The notes beneath the pieces were generated by a model. That model worked only from the letters and a program-made list of their open reading frames with translations, had not been told where the DNA came from and ran no database searches. Of a stretch of DNA of 40,019 nucleotides, positions 1 through 9,258 are shown one piece after another; positions within the stretch are counted from its first letter, which is position 1; each line of letters opens with the position of its first letter. The stretch lies in contig CAZBRS010000051.1 of NCBI GenBank assembly GCA_964494475.1, positions 1 to 40,019 on the forward strand. Direction: 5' to 3'. Source of the DNA: CAZBRS01 sp964494475 (lineage in GTDB: Bacteria > Myxococcota_A > UBA9042 > CAZBRS01). The translations under genes were made by a program, and so were the position numbers.

Positions 1-890
1 CGCTCGCCCTCGCTCGTCAGGAAGGGCGCGGCGGTGCCCACCAGCTCGCCCGCCGGGTCGAGCACGATGACGGGCTGGCCGTCGGGCAGCTCGGGCGCGC
101 AGGGCAGGAAGCCGCCGTTCCGGAAGAGCGCGAGCGCGGCCTCGTCGGGGCTGGCGCTCGGGTAGCCCTGCATCACGGACCGCGAGGGGAGGAGCGCCGC
201 CGCCAGGGCCTCGGCGCCCTGCAGCTTTTCGGTGTTCACCGCCTGGCTCACGTGGAAGCCGCCGTTCTCGACGCGGCGCAGGCTGGTGACGTACGCGAAC
301 GTGCCGAGGGCCACGCCCAGGTCGTCGACCAGGGTGCGGATGTAGGTGCCGCGCGAGACGGTGGCACGGAATTTCCAGTCGGCGTCCGCGCCGCCGATCA
401 GGTCGATGGCGTCGATGCGCACGGTTCGGGCGGGAGCGTCGACCTCCTCGCCCCGACGCGCGGCGCGGTACAAGCGCTCGCCATCGACCTTGACGGCCGA
501 GTACCTGGGCGGCACCTGGCTCACGTCGCCCACGAAGCGCGCGAGCGAGGCCTGCACGTCGCTGGCCTCGAGCGCGGGCACCGGCGCCGTGGCCACCACG
601 AGCCCGTCGGCGTCGAGGGTGTCGCGGCGCTGCCCGAGGCGCAGCCCGCACTCGTAGACCTTGGGCCCCTCGCCCAGGTAGCGCGCCAGCTTGGTGGCCT
701 CGTTGACGCAGAGCACCACCAGTCCGGTGGCCAGGGGGTCGAGGGTGCCCGTGTGGCCGATGCGGTGGAATTTGAACCGCCACTCGAGCCGGCGGATCAG
801 ATCGAACGTGGTCATGCCACCGGGCTTGTCGGCCAGCAGGATGCCGCTGGCGCCGAAGGGGATCTTCTCGATCGCGGCTCGCGGGCTCAG
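1..890 (-). CDS. truB: TruB tRNA pseudouridine-55 synthase (3' end off window)
   Basis: TruB makes pseudouridine 55 in the T-loop of tRNAs. The reverse strand reads an N-terminal LLADKPGGMTTFD motif and the catalytic GHTGTLDPLATG box, whose Asp is the nucleophile. Further on come YSAVKVDGERLY and SRGTYIRTL, all in the order typical of TruB. About 296 codons are visible; the E. coli protein has 314 residues, so only a short C-terminal piece is missing beyond position 1. The start is unusual. No ATG or GTG lies in frame before the conserved DKPGG motif, and the first in-frame ATG falls inside it. The best candidate is CTG at 890-888, which overlaps the rbfA stop and sits 8 nt after an AGGAG Shine-Dalgarno. 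Last visible gene of the rimP-nusA-infB-ylxP-rbfA-truB operon. Family assignment is secure; the start is inferred. Confidence 0.93.
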   Translation of the reverse strand, partial: MSPRAAIEKIPFGASGILLADKPGGMTTFDLIRRLEWRFKFHRIGHTGTLDPLATGLVVLCVNEATKLARYLGEGPKVYECGLRLGQRRDTLDADGLVVATAPVPALEASDVQASLARFVGDVSQVPPRYSAVKVDGERLYRAARRGEEVDAPARTVRIDAIDLIGGADADWKFRATVSRGTYIRTLVDDLGVALGTFAYVTSLRRVENGGFHVSQAVNTEKLQGAEALAAALLPSRSVMQGYPSASPDEAALALFRNGGFLPCAPELPDGQPVIVLDPAGELVGTAAPFLTSEGE

Positions 891-1252
891 TCGCTGGTCT
901 CCTCGGTCGCCGGGGGAGTCACCTCCCGGATGAGGTCGAGCACGCGCTCGCCGCGCTCGAGCGTGGTGTCGCGCAGGAACGAGAGCTCGGGCGCGAAGCG
1001 GATCTGCAGCTTCTCGGCGACCTGCTTGCGCAAGAAGCCCTTGCCGCGCTCGAGGGCCTCGAGCACGTCTTCGTCGGGGGTGCCGTCTTCGGTGCGCCAG
1101 AACACGCGGGCGAAGCGCAGGTCGCCCGTGACGCGCACCTCGAGCACGTACACCGACTGCAGGCGCGGATCCTTGGTCTCGAAGCGCAGCACGGTGTTCA
1201 GGATCGAGGCCATCTCCGACTGCACGCGTTCCTTGCGGTAGCTCTGTCCCAT
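887..1252 (-). CDS. rbfA: RbfA 30S ribosome-binding factor
   Basis: RbfA is a small KH-fold protein that binds the 30S subunit late in assembly and assists 16S rRNA 5'-end maturation. The 121-residue product has the family's usual length and pattern: an N-terminal YRKERVQSEMASIL helix, then DPRLQSVYVLEVRVTGDLRFARVFW, and a C-terminal half reading LRKQVAEKLQIRFAPELSFLRDTTLERGERV. The start ATG at 1252 follows GGGAGGAG at good spacing. It lies 30 bp after ylxP, and its stop overlaps the proposed truB CTG start, consistent with one polycistronic message. Confidence 0.95.
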   Translation of the reverse strand: MGQSYRKERVQSEMASILNTVLRFETKDPRLQSVYVLEVRVTGDLRFARVFWRTEDGTPDEDVLEALERGKGFLRKQVAEKLQIRFAPELSFLRDTTLERGERVLDLIREVTPPATEETSD

Positions 1253-1282
1253 CGGACTCCTCCCGGGCGTGCGCGGGCTCCG

Positions 1283-1570
1283 TCACGGCTCGAAGATATC
1301 GAACTCGTACGTGGTGAGCTCGGCGCTCCCCTCTTGGTCTACGAAGGCAACGATACGATCAATCACCGAGTTCAGCACGCGTCGATCGCTCCCGACGAGG
1401 GCCACCCCAATCACGGCCGAGGTCAGGATGTCCTGATCCTCGACCTCGCCCACGGCCACCTTGAAGCGGTTTCGCACCTTGTCGATCACGCGGCGCACCA
1501 CGCTGCGCTTCTCCTTCAGGCTGAAGGCGTCGTGGACGGTGAGTTCGAGGCGGAGCACGCCGACGAGCAT
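1283..1570 (-). CDS. ylxP: YlxP / DUF503 family protein
   Basis: Small 95-residue DUF503 protein. The family is typically encoded between infB and rbfA, exactly as here, and is thought to act in ribosome maturation, though its biochemical role is not firmly known. Visible family features are the start MLVGVLRLELTVHDAFSLKEKRS, the KVRNRFKVAVGEVEDQD segment and a hydrophobic strand followed by a long helix. The start ATG at 1570 has only a weak Shine-Dalgarno, so translation may depend on coupling to infB, whose stop is 29 bp upstream. Confidence 0.88.
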   Translation of the reverse strand: MLVGVLRLELTVHDAFSLKEKRSVVRRVIDKVRNRFKVAVGEVEDQDILTSAVIGVALVGSDRRVLNSVIDRIVAFVDQEGSAELTTYEFDIFEP

Positions 1571-1599
1571 GGTGGGACCGTGAGGGGCGACCGCGGAGG

Positions 1600-4164
1600 C
1601 TAGAGCGTCTCCTTGACCTCGTAGATCTCGATGACCTCGAGGACGTCACCCACCTTGAGGTCGTTGTAGTTCTCGATGCCGATGCCGCACTCGAAGCCCG
1701 CGGCGACCTCGCGCGCGTCGTCCTTGACGCGCTTCAGCGACGAGATCTTGCCCTCGTACACCTTGATGTCGTTGCGGTACAGGCGCACCTTCGAGTTGCG
1801 CACGACCTTGCCGCTCAGGACGTACGAGCCCGCGATGATGCCCACCTTCGGGATGGTGAAGATCTGGCGGACCTCGACCGAGCCGATGGGCTTCTCTTCG
1901 AGGCGCGGCGCGAGCATGCCCTCCATGGCCGCGCGCACGTCGTCGAGCAGGTCGTAGATGACCGCGTAGGTCTTGATCTCGACGCCCTCGTCGGAGGCCA
2001 GGTTCACCGCGCCCACGTCGCCGCGCACGTTGAAGCCCACCACGATGGCGTCGGAGGCCGCCGCCAACTGGATATCGGAGGCCGTGATGCCGCCGACCGC
2101 CGCGTGGATGACCTTGAGCACGACCTTGTTGCTGGGCAGCTTGTCGAGCGCGCCCTTCAGGGCCTCGACCGAGCCCTGCACGTCGCCCTTGACGATCAGC
2201 TTGAGCTCTTGCAGTTCGCCGCTCTGGATGTCGGAGAACAGCGACTCGAGGGTCGGGCGCGTGCGCTCGCGAACGAGCGACTTGCGCTGCAGGTTCTGAC
2301 GCTTCTCGACGATCTCGCGCGCCTCGCGCTCGGTCTCGACCACGAAGAACACGTCGCCGGCCTGGGGGACCTCGGCGAGGCCCGTGATCTCGGCGAAGTA
2401 CGAGGGGCGCACCGTGTTCACCGCCGCGCCGTGCTCGTCGACCATGGAGCGCACGCGCCCCATGCAGGCGCCGGCGACGAAGAGGTCGCCCACTTCGAGG
2501 GTGCCGCGCTTCACGATGACGGTGCACGTGGAGCCGGTCTGACGGTCGAGGCGCGACTCGATGACGAAGCCCGAGGCGAGGGCTTCGGGGTTGGCCGTGA
2601 GCTCGAGCATCTCGGCCTGCAGCAGCACGAGGTCGAGCAGGGTGTCGACGCCCTTCTTCTGCTTGGCCGAGACATCGACGAACACGGTCTGGCCACCCCA
2701 GTCTTCGCACAGCAGGCCGTGCTCGGCGAGCTCGCGGCGGCAGCGCTCGGGGTCGGCGTTGTCCTTGTCGATCTTGTTGACGGCCACCACGATGGGCACG
2801 CCGGCGTCCTGGGCGTGGTGGATGGCCTCGATGGTCTGGGGCTGCACGCCGTCGTCGGCGGCGACCACCAGGATGACCATGTCGGTCACCTTGGCGCCGC
2901 GCGCGCGCATGGCCGTGAAGGCCTCGTGGCCGGGCGTGTCGAGGAAGATGAGCGTGCCCCTCTCGACGTCGACGCGGTAGGCGCCCACGGCCTGGGTGAT
3001 GCCGCCGGCCTCCTGGGCCGCCAGGTCGGTCTTCTGGATGACGTCGAGCAGGCTGGTCTTGCCGTGGTCGACGTGGCCCATGATGGTGATCACGGGCGGG
3101 CGCGTCTGCAGGCTCTCGGGCGCGTCTTCCTGGTCGACCAGGTACTTCTCTTCGGCCTTGGTGATGCGCTCGACCGTGAAGCCGTACTCCTCGGCGATGA
3201 TGGTCGCCGTGTCGAGGTCGAGCGAGGCGTTCATGCCGGCCATCACGCCCATCTCGACCAGGCGCTTCACGAGCCGGCCCGCCTTGGTCGACATGGCGTG
3301 GGCCAGGTCCGAGACGGTGATGAACTCTTCGAAGCGGATGACGCGCTTCTCGGCCTTGGTGGGAAGGGGGCTGCTGCCGCGCTGGGCCATGCGGCGCGAG
3401 CGTCGGCCGGTGTCGCGCTCCTCGACCACGGGCATGGTCCGGTCGTCGCCCTCGCCGTCGGCGTCTTCGAAGATGGCGCGGCGAAGGTTGGCCGGACGCT
3501 TGCTGCGGTCGACGACGATGCGGCGGCCCTTCTTGGCGTTCTTGTCGACGCCCTTGCGACCGCGATCGTCTTCTTCGCTGCCCTCGACCACCTTGATGAG
3601 CGGCTTCTTCTTCTTGTCGTCCTCGGCCTTCGCCGCCGCCGCCTTGGCGTCTTCGGCGGCCTTGACCGCGGCGGGAGAACCCGGGACGGCGGGCTTGGGC
3701 ACCGTGGGCGCCACGGCGGGGGCCGGCGTCACGGGCGCGACCGCCGCGACGGGCGTGGCCTCGACGGGCGCCGGAGCGGCTTCGACGGGCGTCGGAGCGG
3801 GCTCGACGACCGCGGGCTCGGCGGCTTCGGGCTCGGGCGCCGGGGCGGGGACTTCGGTGACCTCGGTCGCCGGAACCTCGGCCTCGGGTGCGGCCACGGC
3901 CATGGCCGGGACAGCCTCGGGCACCTGACCCGGGATCCCCTCGGTCGTGCGCCGTCGGCGCACCACGTTGCGAGACACCACGGTCGTCTCGGCCGAGCGC
4001 GCGCTCTTGTCCTGGAAGTACGAGCGGACGCGCGTTTCCTCCTCGGGTTCGAGGAACTCGAGGTGGTTCGCCTTTTTGATCCCCAGGTCCTTCAAGGCGG
4101 TGAGCACCTCGTTCAGACCCACGGAGATCTCTCGCGCCAGCTCCCAGACCTTCTTCTTCGCCAT
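1600..4164 (-). CDS. infB: Translation initiation factor IF-2
   Basis: IF-2 is the GTPase that delivers initiator fMet-tRNA to the 30S subunit and promotes subunit joining. The 854-residue protein starts with an IF2_N fold (KKKVWELAREISVGLNEVLTALKDLG). A long Ala/Pro/Val/Glu-rich and then Lys-rich linker follows, to about residue 250. A second IF2_N-like segment (FEEFITVSDLAHAMSTKAGRLVKRLVEMGVMAG) precedes the G domain. The G domain has G1 GHVDHGKT near residue 360, DTPGHEAF, and NKIDK, then the C-terminal domains ending in the VGDVLEVIEIYEVKETL region. Residue numbers are estimates. It starts 21 bp after the nusA stop; no ylxR or L7Ae-like gene lies between, unlike in many other bacteria. 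Confidence 0.97.
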   Translation of the reverse strand: MAKKKVWELAREISVGLNEVLTALKDLGIKKANHLEFLEPEEETRVRSYFQDKSARSAETTVVSRNVVRRRRTTEGIPGQVPEAVPAMAVAAPEAEVPATEVTEVPAPAPEPEAAEPAVVEPAPTPVEAAPAPVEATPVAAVAPVTPAPAVAPTVPKPAVPGSPAAVKAAEDAKAAAAKAEDDKKKKPLIKVVEGSEEDDRGRKGVDKNAKKGRRIVVDRSKRPANLRRAIFEDADGEGDDRTMPVVEERDTGRRSRRMAQRGSSPLPTKAEKRVIRFEEFITVSDLAHAMSTKAGRLVKRLVEMGVMAGMNASLDLDTATIIAEEYGFTVERITKAEEKYLVDQEDAPESLQTRPPVITIMGHVDHGKTSLLDVIQKTDLAAQEAGGITQAVGAYRVDVERGTLIFLDTPGHEAFTAMRARGAKVTDMVILVVAADDGVQPQTIEAIHHAQDAGVPIVVAVNKIDKDNADPERCRRELAEHGLLCEDWGGQTVFVDVSAKQKKGVDTLLDLVLLQAEMLELTANPEALASGFVIESRLDRQTGSTCTVIVKRGTLEVGDLFVAGACMGRVRSMVDEHGAAVNTVRPSYFAEITGLAEVPQAGDVFFVVETEREAREIVEKRQNLQRKSLVRERTRPTLESLFSDIQSGELQELKLIVKGDVQGSVEALKGALDKLPSNKVVLKVIHAAVGGITASDIQLAAASDAIVVGFNVRGDVGAVNLASDEGVEIKTYAVIYDLLDDVRAAMEGMLAPRLEEKPIGSVEVRQIFTIPKVGIIAGSYVLSGKVVRNSKVRLYRNDIKVYEGKISSLKRVKDDAREVAAGFECGIGIENYNDLKVGDVLEVIEIYEVKETL

Positions 4165-4185
4165 GAGACAACCGCCTAACCGGAA

Positions 4186-5738
<1,553 letters not shown>

Positions 5739-5742
<4 letters not shown>

Positions 5743-6251
5743 TCCGACCTTCCTTTGCCCTTCGCGGGGCCGCCCTTCGGCGAGCGCCCGAACAACTCGT
5801 CGGGGGTCACCCACACGTGGGCGCGTTTCACGTCGGCCAACTCGACCACGTGCTCGGTGGTGCCCTCGACGACCACGACGCAACCGTCGCGCACGTCGCG
5901 GATGATGCCGCCCACGAACCCGGCCCCCTCGACGACGATCTTGGCCTTCTGGCCCAGCGCGCGCTCGAAGTGGCGCGCCGTGCGCAGCGCCCGCTCGATG
6001 CCGGGCGACGACACCTCGAGCACGAACGGGCCCGGCATCACGCCCTCGGCGTCGAGCAGCGGCGACAGGTAGCGGCTCACCGCCGCGCAGTCGTCGATGC
6101 TCACCGCGCCCTCGTCGCGCTCGACGAAGACCTGCACCGTGGGCCGGTTCTTTCCGCCACCGATCTGCACGTCGTTCAGTTCGAAGCCCTCGTCGCGCAC
6201 GGCCGGCTCGACCAGCGCGAGGAGCTTGTCTCTGAGGACGACGGGATCCAT
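5739..6251 (-). CDS. rimP: Ribosome maturation factor RimP
   Basis: RimP binds the 30S subunit early in assembly. The 170-residue protein shows the family hallmarks: FELNDVQIGGGKNRPTVQVFVER, IDDCAAVSRYLSPLLD, the signature FVLEVSSPGIERALR, and a C-terminal SH3-like domain ending VELADVKRAHVWV. I chose ATG at 6251 (MDPVVLRDKL) because GGAG lies 5 nt upstream. A longer in-frame version adds 11 residues without family support. First gene of the operon, with a probable promoter at 6282-6310; its stop overlaps the nusA start. Confidence 0.94.
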
Positions 6252-6281
6252 GTGTCTCCGGCCCAAACAAAATAGCGCGTC

Positions 6282-6310
6282 CATTTAGCATGAGCGGGCA
6301 GAAAGATCAA
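6282..6310 (-). promoter_or_regulatory. Putative sigma-70 promoter of the rimP-truB operon
   Basis: On the minus strand a TTGATC -35-like hexamer (6310-6305) is separated by 17 nt from TAAATG (6287-6282), which is preceded by TGC as in extended -10 elements. It lies about 30 bp upstream of the rimP start. The -10 match is modest; position and spacing carry the call. Confidence 0.45.
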
Positions 6311-6312
6311 CC

Positions 6313-6341
6313 GTGAAGCGGCTTCGCGAGTGGGCTATACT
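6313..6341 (+). promoter_or_regulatory. Putative sigma-70 promoter for the 6382 gene
   Basis: TATACT (6336-6341) matches five of six -10 positions and lies 17 nt after GTGAAG (6313-6318), a weak -35. Transcription would start near 6348. That excludes an upstream GTG start at 6313 and supports ATG 6382. The promoter abuts the divergent rimP promoter. Confidence 0.5.
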
Positions 6342-6381
6342 GCGCCCGCGCCCGACAGGGGCGCTTCCCGGGGAGGATCCC

Positions 6382-9258
6382 ATGCGTCGATTTGCGCTCG
6401 TGGCCTTCGTGAGCCTGCTCTTCATCGCTCGCGGAGCCGAGGCCGGCTGGGAGGAGTTGAAGAGCCAGTTCGGCGACGGCAACAACAACTTCGCCGTCTC
6501 GTCGGGCGACTGCAAGACGGTCGTGGTCGTGGGCACCAGCAAGGGGGGCCAGGGCGACTCGCCGGTCCTGTTCCTGTCCAGCGACGGCGGCAAGACCTGG
6601 AAGAACGGCCAGCCGCCGCAGTCGGGCATGATGGCCTTCTGGATCGACGTGTGGATGGTCACGGCCAACGTGGGCTACCTGGGCGGCATGGACTTCGGCG
6701 GCTCGCCCGTCATGCAGACGACCAACGGCGGCTCGTCCTGGCTCAAGGTCCCGAGCGCCAACGCCTCGCAGTCCGTGAACAAGCTGTTCTTCGGGGCCGG
6801 CGGCTCCCCGGGCTTCGCGCTCGGCGACAAGCTGTCGGTCACGCCGAACGGCGCCATGTGGCAGACCGTCACGTTCGACGCCGGCGAGGCCGCCATGGCC
6901 GGCCTCCACTTCGCGAACCCCATGGAGGGCTGGATGGTCGGCGGCAAGACCGAGACCGACCAGGACACGGGCGAGGTCACGCTCTTCGACGAAGGCGCCG
7001 TGCTGCGCTCGACCGACGGCGGCCTGACGTGGACGGTGATCGTCTCGAAGCAGCCGTACTCGTACGGCAGCGTGTGGTTCCCCACGCCGTCCCTGGGCTT
7101 CCTGACCGGGTTCGACGGCGACGTCGACCACCTGTTCCGCTCCGAGGACCACGGCGCCACCTGGACCGAGGTCACGCTGCCGGCCCACCCGAGCGGCCGG
7201 CCCATCTTCTCGCTCGCCGGCTTCCACTTCGCCGACACGAAGAACGGCTGGCTCGTGGGCGCCGCCGGGCAGAAGGACGGCGGCCTCGGCAACAACCCCC
7301 TGGCCCTGCACACCACCGACGGCGGTGAGACGTGGGCCTACGAGCCCGGCTACGGCGGCTCGGGGGGCATGTTCCTCGACGTGTGGGCCTGCAACGGGGG
7401 CGAGGCCTTCTTCGTGGGCGACGGCGGCAAGATCGTCAAGTGGACCAAGACCGGCTACGTGGCCCCCGACGGCGCCGAGGTCATCGTGACCGAGAGCGGC
7501 GAGGTCATCGAGCCGCTCGGGCCCTGGGCCGACGTGCTCGGCGGCTTCGCCGACGGGCAGGTGCAGGCCAACGGCGGCGGTGGCGGCGACGCGGCGGGGG
7601 GCGGCGACGGCGCCAACCTGCCCGACGGGACCAGCACCACGACCAAGCAGGTCTGCACCGACACCGAGGTGCCCACGTCGGGCGGGTGCGCGGTGGAGAC
7701 GTTCGACGCACCGGGCTCGCTGGGGGCGGCGGTTGCGTTGCTGCTGGCCCTGGGCGCGCTGGTGGGGGGTCGCCGTCGGGCACGGCACGCCGCGTGGGCA
7801 CGGCACGCCGTGCCCCTACGTACCGGGATGGTGATGGTCGTGGCGATCGTTGGGTTGGCGGCCTGCGGCGGCGCTGACGGCACCAAGACGGTGCAGGAGT
7901 GCAAGACCGTGGTCGTGCAGCAGACCTTCGACTTCGACACCACGGGCGGCGAAGACGGCGCCGAGCCCGAGCCCGCCCCGACGTGCCTGATCGAGAGCGC
8001 GACGCCGACCGACGTGAAGAAGCCCGAGTTGAAAGCGACCGGCGGGCGCGTGGCGTGGACCAACCCCTTCCTGGCCTTCGCGCGCACCGTCGACGGCGTC
8101 GACCAGGTGGTGGTGATGGACCCCGACAGCGGCGGCGAGCTCGAGCTCACCGGCCTGGTCGAAGACGGCGCGCGCATCCTGGCCACGGCCTGGTCGCCCG
8201 ACCGCACGCGCGTGGCGTTCCTTTCCGACTTCTACTCCGCTCACTCGACGTACCGCACCAACGTGTTCGTGGCGGGGCTCGAGCCGCGCTCGTGCTTCAT
8301 GGCCACGCCCAACGCGGCCGAGGGCATCGTGGTCCCCAGCATCGGCATTCGCATCGAGGGCTTCTTCAAGGGCGCCACCGGCGGGGCCGGCGCGCTCATC
8401 GCCGTGCCCGACGCCACCGTGGGCTCGACGCGCGGCGGGCAGACGGTGGTCACCAACCAGGGCGGCGGCTTCGTCGTCGACGTGCCGGGGGTCGACGGCA
8501 CGCTGGTCTTCCGCCGCGTGGCCCACGACGCCTCGGGCAACGAGGACTACTGGGGCGCGGTGCTGCCCTACCTGGCGTCGGGCGGCATGCACCAGCCGAA
8601 GAACGCCAACGGTCGCGGCAGCGGCGCCAACGATCGCCTCGACGGCTTCACCTGGCGTCCCGACGGCGTGGGCTTCAGCGCCGTGCGCTCGGGGCGTCGG
8701 CTCGGCACCGAGGGCGTCGACGAGCCCTACACGGAGTTGGTCGACTACGATCCGGCCGACGGGACGTTCACCGTCGTGCCGCTCCCCGACGACGTGACCG
8801 ACGTGCGCCACTTCCTGCCCCCCGTCACGCTGTCGGGCGGCGTCCGCGTGGTGCCCTGGGTGCACCTCGACCACGGCGGCCACCTCACGTTCCTCTTCGG
8901 TGGCGAATCGGACACGACCCTCGACGCGCCCGGCCTGTTCTGGGACGACGCCGCGAAGCAGGGCTCGCGCGTGGCCGTGGCGCCCCGGGACTACCTGGCC
9001 TACGTCGACCAGCAGGGCAAGCTCGTCATCTTCGGCGCCGACGAGCAAGGCCAGTTGGCCACCGAGACCCGCGACGCCTTCGCGGGCAAGACGGTGGTGC
9101 CGGGCGAGCTCGACTGGTCGCCCGACGGGCTGCGGGTGGTGGTCACGACCAAGACGGGCGACGCCACCGACCTGTACGTGGTCGACGTGAACACCCTCGA
9201 GGGGCACGCGCTGACCACCGACGGCACCTCGCATGCGCCAGCGTGGTATGGGCACTGA
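6382..9258 (+). CDS. Secreted double beta-propeller protein, apparently two genes fused in frame
   Basis: One continuous 958-codon frame. A cleavable-type signal peptide (MRRFALVAFVSLLFIARGAEAG) follows a GGGAGG Shine-Dalgarno. Residues to about 370 are a Ycf48/BNR-like beta-propeller with repeated Asp-box motifs: SDGGKTW, TDGGLTW, SEDHGATW and TTDGGETW. A Gly/Asp-rich linker then leads to a segment resembling a MYXO-CTERM sorting signal: GGC at 434-436, a hydrophobic helix, then RRRAR. About 25 residues later a second export signal appears (MVMVVAIVGLAAC, lipobox Cys 495). The rest (about 495-958) is a second propeller with TolB/PD40-like blades (AWSPDRTRVAF, LDWSPDGLRVVV). Internal sorting and lipoprotein signals suggest two ancestral cistrons. 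The second could still start independently at GTG 7810 or ATG 7828. Substrates unknown. Confidence 0.8.
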   Translation: MRRFALVAFVSLLFIARGAEAGWEELKSQFGDGNNNFAVSSGDCKTVVVVGTSKGGQGDSPVLFLSSDGGKTWKNGQPPQSGMMAFWIDVWMVTANVGYLGGMDFGGSPVMQTTNGGSSWLKVPSANASQSVNKLFFGAGGSPGFALGDKLSVTPNGAMWQTVTFDAGEAAMAGLHFANPMEGWMVGGKTETDQDTGEVTLFDEGAVLRSTDGGLTWTVIVSKQPYSYGSVWFPTPSLGFLTGFDGDVDHLFRSEDHGATWTEVTLPAHPSGRPIFSLAGFHFADTKNGWLVGAAGQKDGGLGNNPLALHTTDGGETWAYEPGYGGSGGMFLDVWACNGGEAFFVGDGGKIVKWTKTGYVAPDGAEVIVTESGEVIEPLGPWADVLGGFADGQVQANGGGGGDAAGGGDGANLPDGTSTTTKQVCTDTEVPTSGGCAVETFDAPGSLGAAVALLLALGALVGGRRRARHAAWARHAVPLRTGMVMVVAIVGLAACGGADGTKTVQECKTVVVQQTFDFDTTGGEDGAEPEPAPTCLIESATPTDVKKPELKATGGRVAWTNPFLAFARTVDGVDQVVVMDPDSGGELELTGLVEDGARILATAWSPDRTRVAFLSDFYSAHSTYRTNVFVAGLEPRSCFMATPNAAEGIVVPSIGIRIEGFFKGATGGAGALIAVPDATVGSTRGGQTVVTNQGGGFVVDVPGVDGTLVFRRVAHDASGNEDYWGAVLPYLASGGMHQPKNANGRGSGANDRLDGFTWRPDGVGFSAVRSGRRLGTEGVDEPYTELVDYDPADGTFTVVPLPDDVTDVRHFLPPVTLSGGVRVVPWVHLDHGGHLTFLFGGESDTTLDAPGLFWDDAAKQGSRVAVAPRDYLAYVDQQGKLVIFGADEQGQLATETRDAFAGKTVVPGELDWSPDGLRVVVTTKTGDATDLYVVDVNTLEGHALTTDGTSHAPAWYGH
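7672..7866 (+). other. Junction: MYXO-CTERM-like tail followed by lipoprotein signal inside one frame
   Basis: Within the 6382-9258 frame, Cys436 (codon at 7687), a hydrophobic helix and RRRAR form a C-terminal-type sorting segment ending near 7785. It is followed by the GC-rich tandem repeat (7778-7816). Then comes a hydrophobic stretch ending in LAAC-G, with its Cys codon at 7864, which reads as a lipobox. In-frame GTG at 7810 would give VPLRTGMVMVVAIVGLAAC, a plausible type II signal peptide with a basic n-region. No stop codon separates the two elements. Confidence 0.65.
7778..7816 (+). repeat. Tandem 15-mer GGGCACGGCACGCCG with palindromic end
   Basis: GGGCACGGCACGCCG occurs at 7778-7792 and again at 7796-7810, an 18-bp period that preserves the frame. 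The second copy continues into TGCCCC, forming a 9-bp inverted repeat (GGGCACGGC/GCCGTGCCC) around a 2-nt loop. GC-rich palindromes of this kind are often dispersed, normally intergenic, repeats in bacterial genomes. Here it lies inside a reading frame at the junction of two protein modules. Confidence 0.75.

Noticed and set aside
2104..4179. 691-codon plus-strand frame opposite infB
   Set aside because: Antisense shadow created by high third-position GC; composition is low-complexity Leu/Ala/Asp with no recognisable domain.
6313..6381. Upstream GTG start for the beta-propeller gene
   Set aside because: Lies within the predicted promoter (TATACT at 6336-6341); the ATG at 6382 has GGGAGG and starts a clear signal peptide.
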